Source of the DNA: Lachnoclostridium sp. UBA5725
GTDB taxonomy: Bacteria; Bacillota; Clostridia; Lachnospirales; Lachnospiraceae
DNA: 64,000 nt
Direction of reading: 5' to 3'
Assembly (NCBI GenBank): GCA_002419585.1
Contig: DIGJ01000034.1
Span: 57,644 to 121,643, forward strand
The notes beneath the pieces are model-generated. The model did not search any database. It was not told the DNA's origin and was given only the letters and a program-made list of their open reading frames with translations. Positions 54,177 through 61,953 of this stretch are shown here, one piece after another. Numbering within the stretch: position 1 is the first letter of the stretch; the number at the start of each line of letters is the position of its first letter. The translations under genes were made by a program, and so were the position numbers.

Positions 54177-55325
54177 TTATTGTGCTTTTGTAAATGTGGT
54201 ATCTGTCCATCCAATAATATTTGCTGCATCTTCATCCACATTTGTTGTATCGATTAAAGCCTGAGGCGTTGATACGACACGAGGCATTTCTTGTCCAGCA
54301 AGTGCACGTAACGTACATTCGGTTGCTACCTGAGCCATATAATAAGGGAAGGAGTCAACCGTTGCATCCAATCCGCCACTACGAATGGATTCATATGCTT
54401 CACCAATACCATCTACACCTACAACAAGAATATCTGCTTCCGCTTCTTTTACCGCTTCCACTACCCCCAGTGCCATATCATCATTGTTACAGAATATCGC
54501 TTTTAAGTCTGGATACTGCTGAATCCATGTACTAGCAAGTTCTTTCGCTTTCTGACGATCCCAGTCCGCATTCTGTTCCGCAACAACTTCGAGTCCGGAA
54601 TTATTATCTGTGATCCAATCTTTAAAACCAGCAGTTCTCTCACGTGCTGCAAATGCTTTTGCCATACCAACAACGATAGCAACCTGTCCTTTGTCGCCAA
54701 GCTTATTTGAGATCCACTCAGCAGCTAACAAACCATTTTGATATGCATTTGGTCCAACATAATAATCCGCGGTTGAAATTAATCCGTCATTTACATTGAT
54801 TGTTGGAACTTTTGCATCTTTTGCGTTCTGAACAGACGCACTTAAGTTCGAATCAGAAATAGGGCTTAACATTAATGCACTATATCCTTGATTGATCATG
54901 TTATCCGTCATTGTCTGCTGACCAATTTCGTCATTTTCATCGGTTGTTCCGTCTACTTTAATTGTAAGATTAAGTCCAGCTGCCTTAGCAGACTCTTGTG
55001 CTACTCCATAACCTTCTTGAAGTGTACGCCAGAATTCATTTGAAAATGATTTAGCTACCGCACCTAATGTAATACCATCTGCTACTGGAACCTCTGCTCC
55101 AAGACTTTCTCGGACTTGTTCGATTGTCATACTGTCTTCCACCTTATCCGGATTAAATTCTTCGGTTTCCGCAGTTGCTGTGTCCGTTGTTGCTGAATCT
55201 TCTGTCGTTTCTGTAGCGCTGTTGCTTCCACTGTTTGTGCCTGCAGTTTTATTTGTAGACCCACAAGCTGCAAGGCTAAGTGCCATCGTCGCAGTTAATA
55301 AAACTGCTAAAAATCTCTTTCTCAT
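54177..55325 (-). CDS. Sugar-binding lipoprotein (RbsB family)
   Basis: A 382-residue lipoprotein, lipobox 'LSLAAC' with Cys21. A Ser/Thr/Glu-rich linker to about residue 70 precedes the type I periplasmic-binding fold: 'ITLGAVAKSFSNEFWRTLQE', 'INQGYSALMLSPISD', 'IFCNNDDMALGVVEAV' and 'VVGVDGIGEAYESI'. The linker is longer than in Gram-negative RbsB, as is usual for Gram-positive lipoproteins. The ligand is a monosaccharide whose identity is not readable. Confidence 0.9.
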   Translation of the reverse strand: MRKRFLAVLLTATMALSLAACGSTNKTAGTNSGSNSATETTEDSATTDTATAETEEFNPDKVEDSMTIEQVRESLGAEVPVADGITLGAVAKSFSNEFWRTLQEGYGVAQESAKAAGLNLTIKVDGTTDENDEIGQQTMTDNMINQGYSALMLSPISDSNLSASVQNAKDAKVPTINVNDGLISTADYYVGPNAYQNGLLAAEWISNKLGDKGQVAIVVGMAKAFAARERTAGFKDWITDNNSGLEVVAEQNADWDRQKAKELASTWIQQYPDLKAIFCNNDDMALGVVEAVKEAEADILVVGVDGIGEAYESIRSGGLDATVDSFPYYMAQVATECTLRALAGQEMPRVVSTPQALIDTTNVDEDAANIIGWTDTTFTKAQ

Positions 55326-55352
55326 TGTAATTTCTCCTTTACATTATACATA

Positions 55353-56273
55353 TTATTTTAACATGTCCAGAACCAATCGTTGTGCGCTGATTCCGTCACA
55401 TTTAGAAACCACTTGTTCTATTTTCTCCATTCCAATCTTGTCTACCAAGTCACAAATCTTTTGAAAAGAATCAATGTTTGCCTGCGTTTCTTTTTTTGCG
55501 TCCTCTCTAATTGGAAACGTATCAAAGAAAACAATGCCATCATATTCATATTTTTTCAGGTAATAAATAAATTCAACCGCATGAGCCAAGTTTACCGAAG
55601 CAAAAATCATTCCACTATCCATCTGACTATAGCCATCATTCATATGCAGCCCGAAAAGCTTTCCCATATGCGCTGCTAATGCAAGTCCGTAAGCTGGTGA
55701 ATCATGTTTCATTAACATATGGCAAAAATCAAAGGTACATCCGACGTTTTTTCGGTCAATCTTTTCAATTAAAAGTAATGTCGTACCGACGCTGTCTACT
55801 AATGAAAAGTTTCTTGGTTCAAATGGTTTATACTCAATGCTATATTTCATATCAGGAGCATAATCAGCAATTTCTTGAAATGCTTCTATCATTTGCATCC
55901 ATGCTTTTTCATAATCCATCTGAAACGGATAATCAAACCCATCATTTTCTAACCATAATGTAATAACGCTTCCGCCCAGTTCTTTGCAAACATCAGTTGC
56001 TTCCTTACAAAGCTGAATTGCTTTCGATCGAAGCTGTGAATCAGGATTTGTAAAATTTCCATTCGTAAATAAGTCTCTCCATCGAACTGCCAGACCGTTT
56101 ACTTTTAAATCCCCAATCTTTTCTTTGATTTTATCCAAATCATACCCTACAATATGTTCTGGATAATTAAATTCCAAATGGGTAATGCCATTCATTCCAT
56201 GGTATGCTTCTATTGCATCAAATACATTCTGCCCTTTAAATATAAAAGAGTTCATTCTACCAGCGTAATTCAT
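55353..56273 (-). CDS. Sugar phosphate isomerase/epimerase (AP endonuclease 2-type TIM barrel)
   Basis: A protein of 306 residues with the xylose-isomerase-like TIM barrel pattern: 'GITHLEFNYPEHI' at the N side, 'GGSVITLWLENDGFDYPFQ', 'KYSIEYKPFEPRN' (metal-binding Glu), 'VGCTFDFCHMLMKHD' (Asp/His) and 'GLHMNDGYSQMDSGMIF'. These carry the Glu/Asp/His ligands of the family. It probably isomerises or epimerises the imported sugar before or after phosphorylation. ATG at 56273 has GGGAG five bases upstream. It is the first gene of the operon. Being first argues against plain ribose, which needs no isomerase at this step. Confidence 0.82.
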   Translation of the reverse strand: MNYAGRMNSFIFKGQNVFDAIEAYHGMNGITHLEFNYPEHIVGYDLDKIKEKIGDLKVNGLAVRWRDLFTNGNFTNPDSQLRSKAIQLCKEATDVCKELGGSVITLWLENDGFDYPFQMDYEKAWMQMIEAFQEIADYAPDMKYSIEYKPFEPRNFSLVDSVGTTLLLIEKIDRKNVGCTFDFCHMLMKHDSPAYGLALAAHMGKLFGLHMNDGYSQMDSGMIFASVNLAHAVEFIYYLKKYEYDGIVFFDTFPIREDAKKETQANIDSFQKICDLVDKIGMEKIEQVVSKCDGISAQRLVLDMLK

Positions 56274-56305
56274 TTTAACTCCCTTTCTCAATTTATATCA
56301 TTTGT

Positions 56306-56361
56306 TTTCATATTCTGTCATGTTATGTCATTATATTATTATATATTTCATATTCTGTCAA
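56306..56361 (-). promoter_or_regulatory. Sugar operon promoter with tandem operator-like repeats
   Basis: TTGACA (56361-56356) and TAATAT (56338-56333) are 17 bp apart on the minus strand. The 15-mer TGACAGAATATGAAA occurs twice in direct order, at 56360-56346 overlapping the -35 box and at 56320-56306 just past the start point, 40 bp apart. Such repeats fit a DeoR-type operator. The rest of the 358-bp gap (56362-56592) is AT-rich with no recognised element. Confidence 0.7.
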
Positions 56362-56592
56362 TCTATTTATACATTTTTGACAAAACGCCTATTTTCAATC
56401 GTACTAATTGTGCAAAATCAACATATAATTTGTCATATATTTTCATTTTAATTCAATTTATATCATTTTATTCTTTTGGATTATGTTACAGATAGAATAT
56501 TAATGAATAGACTATTAAGAGATCTGAGTATTACAATCGAGATATTAAACGAAAGATGTTTTTGTTGTTTACAGCACAATCTAGAAGGAATA

Positions 56593-56633
56593 AAAAAAGT
56601 TCCATGCGGTAGTAACCCCGCATAGAACTTTTT
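56593..56633 (-). terminator. Terminator after Ig-like protein gene
   Basis: AAAGTTCCATGCGG pairs with CCGCATAGAACTTT (56618-56631) and extends in A/T pairs. On the minus strand it follows the stop codon immediately and ends in a T-run. Confidence 0.85.
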
Positions 56634-57321
56634 ATTTTACAACTTGTATGGTACAGGTATCCGTTAACCCATTTTCAAGGGATATGGTTAAGGTTATCTT
56701 TCCCACTTCCAATCCTTTGACCGTTATCGTAGCAGTTCCGCCCGAAACACTTGCCTCATCTGAAACAAGTACAATGTCATCTTTGCTTACGGTAACCTTA
56801 GGCTTCTCTTCTGTAGTCCCTGGCTTCAAAATAGCTTTGAGTGTTGTTGCCACAGATTCATCACTAAGACTAATCGTCACATCTGACTCTGAAAACTTAA
56901 CACTCTGCGCTGGTGGCCCTACGGTCACATCGCAGGTTAACGTTTTTATCGTACGCTTCTTCGCATCCTTTATTGTAACGGTAATCGAGGTTTCTCCAAC
57001 TTTTTGTGCAACAATGGTTGCACTAGAGTCAGCATCTTGATTAATCGATACAATTTTGGTATCGGTAGACTTGAACGATGCGAACTCGCCTGCATCTCGA
57101 TTCAGGTTTCTAACACTAAGTACACGTTCCTTACCTACTACAAGTCGCATGGTCGTATATGTAAGCCTTGCGTCAGACGCATTTTCGCTCTTTGTTTCGC
57201 TCGCTTGTGCAACTACTGTGTTATTGGAAAGGAAATTGTTTTGTAGTGGCAATAAGCTCACTATAGCAAGTGCGAAGGCAAACATAAGGACTTTTTTGAT
57301 AATAAAAGATACATTTCTCAT
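56632..57321 (-). CDS. Secreted Ig-like (Big_2-type) protein
   Basis: A 229-residue secreted protein. The signal peptide covers residues 1-40 ('VLMFAFALAIVSLLPL'; cleavage probably after 'VAQA'). Two immunoglobulin-like units follow: 'FASFKSTDTKIVSINQDADS' with 'GETSITVTIKDAKKRTIKTL' (about 80-130), and a second with 'VSGGTATITVKGLEVGKITL' (about 190-210). No anchor or enzyme domain is seen, so it may be a small wall-associated binding protein. It is divergent from an OmpR-type two-component system and shares a repeat-type promoter arrangement with it. Confidence 0.75.
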   Translation of the reverse strand: MRNVSFIIKKVLMFAFALAIVSLLPLQNNFLSNNTVVAQASETKSENASDARLTYTTMRLVVGKERVLSVRNLNRDAGEFASFKSTDTKIVSINQDADSSATIVAQKVGETSITVTIKDAKKRTIKTLTCDVTVGPPAQSVKFSESDVTISLSDESVATTLKAILKPGTTEEKPKVTVSKDDIVLVSDEASVSGGTATITVKGLEVGKITLTISLENGLTDTCTIQVVK

Positions 57322-57371
57322 GTCTCATCCCTCCAAACTTGGGTATGACTGCATCACATTTGGTATTTTTT

Positions 57372-57417
57372 ATTATATCCACATTATAACTGTATTTTTT
57401 GTCAGAAAAATGTCAGA
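57372..57417 (-). promoter_or_regulatory. Promoter and TGTCA direct repeat, Ig-like protein side
   Basis: TGTCA at 57400 and again at 57411 (period 11 bp), separated by GAAAAA. TATAAT (57388-57383) lies 11 bp from the repeat pair on the minus strand, with another TATAAT at 57377-57372. No usual -35 is present at 17 bp. Confidence 0.6.
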
Positions 57418-57550
57418 ACCCATTTTTTTCAGCTTGTTTTGTTTTTTGAATTTGCTTATAATAAGAGTGAACTCAACCTATTTACTTCATATAATAAAAA
57501 AATCTTTTTATTTTTTTCGTAAGTAAATTGTAAGGTTTGTGAAATTCATG

Positions 57551-57588
57551 TGTCACAAAAATGTCAAATACTACGTATATAATATAAT
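57551..57588 (+). promoter_or_regulatory. Promoter and TGTCA direct repeat, OmpR system side
   Basis: TGTCACAAAAATGTCA at 57551-57566 (period 11 bp) is followed after 11 bp by TATAAT (57578-57583). The arrangement mirrors that on the other side of the intergenic region. An 11-bp period is the usual spacing for paired OmpR/PhoB-family binding sites that replace the -35 box. Confidence 0.6.
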
Positions 57589-57641
57589 TCATATTGGAAT
57601 TCACAAAAAAATAATGCTTAAACATAAAATTGGAGGTTTCT

Positions 57642-58337
57642 ATGCAATACATATTAATCGCAGATGATAACGAAGACATTACAGATATTCTATCCACTTA
57701 TGCTGAAAAAGAGGGTCTTACCCCAGTTGTCGCCTATGATGGCGAAGAAGCGTTTCACCTTTTTCAAAAGCACAAACCGGTTGTTGTTCTACTCGACGTC
57801 ATGATGCCAAAGGAAGATGGCTACGAAGTATGCCGCAAAATCCGAAGTTCTTCTAATGTTCCTATCATATTGATTACGGCACGCGGAGAAGACTTTGAAC
57901 GTATCATGGGACTTGATATAGGCGCGGATGACTATATTGTAAAGCCGTTTAGCCCAAGTGAAGTTATGGCTCGTGTGCGTGCCATACTGCGCCGCATGAC
58001 ACCAGCGCAGACCCTTGAAGCTACAGGTAATACGCTGACGGTTGGCAACCTCTTTATTAATCTGGATGAGTATTCCCTCTCCATTGGAGGCGCTAAGGTT
58101 ACCCTTACAAAAAAAGAAATTGAGACTATGTGGACGTTAGCTTGCAATCCGAATAAGGTCTTTACGCGTGATAACTTGTTAGATAGTCTGTGGGGATTTG
58201 ATTACTTTGGTGACAGTCGAACCGTCGACTCACACATCAAACGTCTGCGCGCGAAATTAGATAAACTAGATCATCCTGAGTGGGCAATAAAAACAATCTG
58301 GGGCGTTGGTTATAAATTTGAAATAGAAGGTATATAA
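57642..58337 (+). CDS. OmpR-family response regulator
   Basis: A protein of 231 residues. The receiver has 'ILIADDNEDITDIL', phospho-Asp in 'VVLLDVMMPKEDG', 'ITARGED' and 'IVKPFSP'. The winged helix has 'LTKKEIETMWTLACNPNKVF', 'GDSRTVDSHIKRLRAKLD' and 'TIWGVGYKFE'. ATG at 57642 has GGAGG five bases upstream; the TTG four codons earlier overlaps that site. It is coupled to the kinase gene 1 bp downstream. The repeats in its promoter are its probable sites. Confidence 0.93.
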   Translation: MQYILIADDNEDITDILSTYAEKEGLTPVVAYDGEEAFHLFQKHKPVVVLLDVMMPKEDGYEVCRKIRSSSNVPIILITARGEDFERIMGLDIGADDYIVKPFSPSEVMARVRAILRRMTPAQTLEATGNTLTVGNLFINLDEYSLSIGGAKVTLTKKEIETMWTLACNPNKVFTRDNLLDSLWGFDYFGDSRTVDSHIKRLRAKLDKLDHPEWAIKTIWGVGYKFEIEGI

Positions 58338-58338
58338 A

Positions 58339-59823
58339 ATGAAAAATTTTTTCAAAAAGCTTCGTTTCAGCCTTTTCCTACGCATTTATTTATACTTTGC
58401 GATTATCTTAGCGGTTTTTGCTATATTAATTGGCATTATATTTATTAATTTATATACCAACAATATTACAAACTCCTATGAAGAAAAGCTCGAAGATCAG
58501 GGGCAACAGCTCGCAAGCAATATTGCCACTTACATAAACAATAACGACGTTGCAAATTATTCTTCTTACATACTTTCCTGGCAAGAGATCCTTTTAATTG
58601 AAAACACTGATATCTGGATTGTTCCAAATCCAAAAAATCCGATGGATAATGACTTTGCAAATGTGGTTATGGACAATATTACACTTACCAAGGATATGGA
58701 GACCGTTCTAAATAGTGCATTTCATAACAAGGTAAAGGCAATTAGCAGCTATGATAGCATGTACGGAAAAACCATGATGCGGTTAGCAACTCCGATTCGT
58801 GATATAAACGGCACGGTAGTTGGTGCTGTTCTTTTAAACACATTTGTAGAAAGCCAGAATGAAATGATACAAAACAGTCGTTACTTCATTCTTGTAAGTG
58901 CAGCACTCGCTTTTTTTATTGCATTTATTATCGCTTATTTGTTTGCTGCACAACTTACCATGCCAACTTTAATCATGCGCAATACTGCATTAAAACTTGC
59001 AGAGGGCGATTATAGTCAAAAAACAGGAATTGTTCGAAAAGATGAGTTAGGAGACCTAGCTACCACAATTGATATCCTATCAGACCGTCTTGCCGTCAAC
59101 GAAGATGCAAGAAAAGAAATGGAACAAATGCGTCTTGATTTTTTTGCGAATGTATCACATGAGCTTCGTACTCCTATTACCGTCATCAGAGGTTATACCG
59201 AGACACTCAATGACGGAATTGTTACGAATCCAGATAAGTTAAAGCAATATTACGGCCGAATGCTAAATGAATGTAAGAGCATGGAGCGCCTGGTTGGCGA
59301 CCTACTCATACTTTCCAAAATGCAAAATCCACATTTTGAGATAGAAAAAGAACCGATTAACCTAATCCAGGTATTTGAAGATATCATAAGAAGTACTTCT
59401 GTCATTGCTGCAAAAAAGGACATTGCCTTTGATTTCAAGAAGGATACCGACTGTATTATGATGCTTGGGGATTATGATCGTTTGCGCCAGCTCTTCATTA
59501 TTATCATTGACAATGCCATAAAATTTTCCAACGAAGGCTCGACCATATACATTCAACTTTTTAGTTCAAATCCATTAACTATCATAATTCGTGATACCGG
59601 TGTCGGAATTTCAGAGGAAGAATTACCAAATATCTTCGATAAATTTTATAAATCAAAACTTCGTCAAAATGCGACCGGATCCGGCCTTGGCTTAGTCATT
59701 GCGAAGCAAATCGTTTTGAAACATGGTGGAACGGTTTTTGTTGAAAGTACGCTTGATAAAGGAACTATTTTCACCTTCTATTTTGAAAAATACAATCATT
59801 CCCTGTTGAATACTGTCGAATAA
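58339..59823 (+). CDS. HAMP-containing sensor histidine kinase
   Basis: A 494-residue kinase. Membrane spans at about 12-34 and 183-205 enclose an extracellular sensor domain of about 145 residues. A HAMP domain follows ('MRNTALKLAEGDYSQKTG'), then HisKA with 'NVSHELRTPITVIRGYTETL' (His about 272) and the ATPase domain with 'IIIDNAIKFSNEGS', 'DTGVGISEEELPNIFDKF' and 'GSGLGLVIAKQIV'. The whole is of the PhoR/WalK kind. It is the partner of the OmpR regulator directly upstream. Confidence 0.93.
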   Translation: MKNFFKKLRFSLFLRIYLYFAIILAVFAILIGIIFINLYTNNITNSYEEKLEDQGQQLASNIATYINNNDVANYSSYILSWQEILLIENTDIWIVPNPKNPMDNDFANVVMDNITLTKDMETVLNSAFHNKVKAISSYDSMYGKTMMRLATPIRDINGTVVGAVLLNTFVESQNEMIQNSRYFILVSAALAFFIAFIIAYLFAAQLTMPTLIMRNTALKLAEGDYSQKTGIVRKDELGDLATTIDILSDRLAVNEDARKEMEQMRLDFFANVSHELRTPITVIRGYTETLNDGIVTNPDKLKQYYGRMLNECKSMERLVGDLLILSKMQNPHFEIEKEPINLIQVFEDIIRSTSVIAAKKDIAFDFKKDTDCIMMLGDYDRLRQLFIIIIDNAIKFSNEGSTIYIQLFSSNPLTIIIRDTGVGISEEELPNIFDKFYKSKLRQNATGSGLGLVIAKQIVLKHGGTVFVESTLDKGTIFTFYFEKYNHSLLNTVE

Positions 59824-59893
59824 CTACGAGAACATTTTCTTGCCTCAACCGCGCGATAAAGGTATAATTGTCAATATCGGGGGTGGAATAATC

Positions 59894-60076
59894 ATGTTAA
59901 AAGTTTATATATGTCCAAAATGCAAAGCGGTCCGCTATGTATCAAAATATAAGACTCAATGCTATAAATGCAACGTAGAGATGATTTTGGCTTCTATTCC
60001 CTATGAAGAGTACATAATCCTTGATACAGTCGGCCGCAATTCCATTATACAAGGGGATATTGCAAAGTTAATTTAA
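59894..60076 (+). CDS. Small zinc-ribbon protein
   Basis: A 60-residue protein with 'CPKCKAVRYVSKYKTQCYKC', two CxxC pairs 13 residues apart that make a zinc ribbon, followed by a short beta-rich tail. ATG at 59894 has GGGGGTGG seven bases before it. The frame is open 18 codons upstream but without a ribosome site. The function is unknown; such ribbons bind nucleic acid or act as small partner proteins. It lies 70 bp after the kinase gene on the same strand and ends before a terminator. Confidence 0.7.
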   Translation: MLKVYICPKCKAVRYVSKYKTQCYKCNVEMILASIPYEEYIILDTVGRNSIIQGDIAKLI

Positions 60077-60088
60077 TAAGCTATAAAA

Positions 60089-60127
60089 AATGAGAAGCGA
60101 GTTAGAATGATTCCCTCGCTTCTCATT
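60089..60127. terminator. Two-way terminator
   Basis: AATGAGAAGCGAG (60089-60101) pairs exactly with CTCGCTTCTCATT (60115-60127). It separates the convergent zinc-ribbon and SIR2-like genes. The following 'ATTATCTTATC' resembles the right-arm motif of the palindromic family. Confidence 0.85.
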
Positions 60128-60133
60128 ATTATC

Positions 60134-61789
60134 TTATCTTCCCTTGGCTTTCTCTTTTTTTCGAAGTGATTTATATTGTTGCGCCTTATCATAATAGCTT
60201 TTCTTTCCATATTTATAATAAAAACACAAATAGCAAAAACTTCCATAACTTAATGTTTTTAACACTCCATGCCAATTTGCAGCTTGGCTGCAATTGATAA
60301 AAGAAATCCTCAAATCTAACTTTACTGCTTCGATATCCTCTTCTTCCTTATGATTGATTGCACAAACTGCAGCACGCAATCGATACAAAGCAGCAAACTC
60401 ATGATAATTATTCTTTGGTACTTCTAAAATCCTTCCGTTTATCTTGCTTGGAAGCATATCTTCAATATCTTCTAGCAATTCTTCTGCTTCATTTTCCCAT
60501 CTTACTGTCAAAGTTTTTCTTCGTAGTGCACTCAGATAATCTTCCTGCATTTTATCCACTATTTCCGTAATTTTCACAATCTGATGATTCACTATGTTAT
60601 ATCCATATTTGCATAATTGCAATAATTCCTGTCCAAACAGTGGCCGTTCATATCCTAGCAGTTTATCTTCCGACAAATTGTAACCATATACCGAGATCAA
60701 GTCATGTGAATAGCGAAACATAAGCGAAGTATACATATTCTTATAAGGCTCTGGCATAAGCTCCAAACGGTTATAAATTTCAGGATCCAGTTCATCAACT
60801 GGCACGCCTACCGTCTGGTTGATATACAAAAGCATAATATCCTTATATTCTTCCGCCTTTAGAAGCGCTTCTTTCACTGCTTTTCTCCAATCTACCACGA
60901 CGAAATTCTGATTGTATAAAATTCCAAACGCTTCTTTTTCCACACTTTCCGATGATTGTTGGGACTTTTGTGCATACAGGTCCCTGCAAAATTCATTTAT
61001 CTGTGCCCGTATAATACTAGAATCCTTAAAGCACTCCATAATTTTCTTTATCGGATATGGTTGCTCCTTACGAAATTTTGTACTCACTACATTTGCGACC
61101 CAATTGATATTTTTTAAATGGCATTTTAGGCAAAGTAAAAATAATACCACATCATAAATATCTCTGCCGTCATATCCTAAAATATAGAGTTTAAAATCTC
61201 CTAACATCCAGTCTTTCATATTATCTCGAAATGTCTTTGAGAAGTAATTTCTTCCTATTTCAATGGAGCCTCCCAATGAATGTGTATTTTCGGCGGTACC
61301 ATGAATATGATATACCTTACCCGATTTAGGATTCGTTCCAGAATAGATTGCCACTCCATTTTCATATTCCGTAAGTAACATTTTATCCGCTCCATGCATG
61401 AACGCTTCATATGCATGTTCAATGCACAAATCCATGTTGGTTGTAATAATTGTTGCTCCGATTGACAACAGCATTGCGAGATAACAATGGTTTAAGTTAT
61501 ACGAAGCTTGTAAATAAGATGCAATTCCTGTATTTATATTGACCGCTTTTATCCTGCTAAATTGTGAAATCAAAATATCTGGATAGACAACATTACGTGT
61601 GCTACGTGTGATTTGATGCATAAAGGCATTGTACTCGGCAATCCTATGATTAAAAGCTTGCAATCCGGATTTGCCACAGAGCGTTTCTATCATACACCGA
61701 ACCAATTCATCTGTTTTCGGTAGATTTGTAGGCAATTCATTACTAATTTCAGCACCTACCCAAATCAATATTTTATCCATGTTACTCAT
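60134..61789 (-). CDS. SIR2-like domain protein, candidate NADase
   Basis: A 551-residue soluble protein. Residues 1-230 show SIR2 fold landmarks: 'ILIWVGAEIS' (7-16) in place of the NAD-binding GAGIS, 'TTNMD' (116-120) with the conserved Asn118, 'HIHG' (151-154) with His153, and 'YILGYDGRDIYD' (about 202-213). In defence NADases such as ThsA and the DSR proteins the same Asn and His are catalytic. The rest (about 240-551) is helical with no recognised domain. There are no other defence genes beside it, so an antiphage role is only inference. Start choice between 61789 and 61780 is open: the G-run suits neither ideally. Confidence 0.65.
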   Translation of the reverse strand: MSNMDKILIWVGAEISNELPTNLPKTDELVRCMIETLCGKSGLQAFNHRIAEYNAFMHQITRSTRNVVYPDILISQFSRIKAVNINTGIASYLQASYNLNHCYLAMLLSIGATIITTNMDLCIEHAYEAFMHGADKMLLTEYENGVAIYSGTNPKSGKVYHIHGTAENTHSLGGSIEIGRNYFSKTFRDNMKDWMLGDFKLYILGYDGRDIYDVVLFLLCLKCHLKNINWVANVVSTKFRKEQPYPIKKIMECFKDSSIIRAQINEFCRDLYAQKSQQSSESVEKEAFGILYNQNFVVVDWRKAVKEALLKAEEYKDIMLLYINQTVGVPVDELDPEIYNRLELMPEPYKNMYTSLMFRYSHDLISVYGYNLSEDKLLGYERPLFGQELLQLCKYGYNIVNHQIVKITEIVDKMQEDYLSALRRKTLTVRWENEAEELLEDIEDMLPSKINGRILEVPKNNYHEFAALYRLRAAVCAINHKEEEDIEAVKLDLRISFINCSQAANWHGVLKTLSYGSFCYLCFYYKYGKKSYYDKAQQYKSLRKKEKAKGR

Positions 61790-61876
61790 ATCCCCTATCT
61801 TTTGTGATTATTTAATCACGCCCTCAAACTAATCTTAATACATTTTTAAGAAATTGGAAAGTCATTTATTTTTTCC

Positions 61877-61905
61877 TTGACACAAATAACAATTTATGCC
61901 ATACT
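61877..61905 (+). promoter_or_regulatory. Sigma-A promoter of DEAD-box gene
   Basis: TTGACA (61877-61882) and CATACT (61900-61905) are 17 bp apart, about 50 bp before the ATG. Confidence 0.7.
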
Positions 61906-61953
61906 TGACAAGTTGTATATTTATTTTGTCCCAATGTTTTAGAAAGGAATTAT

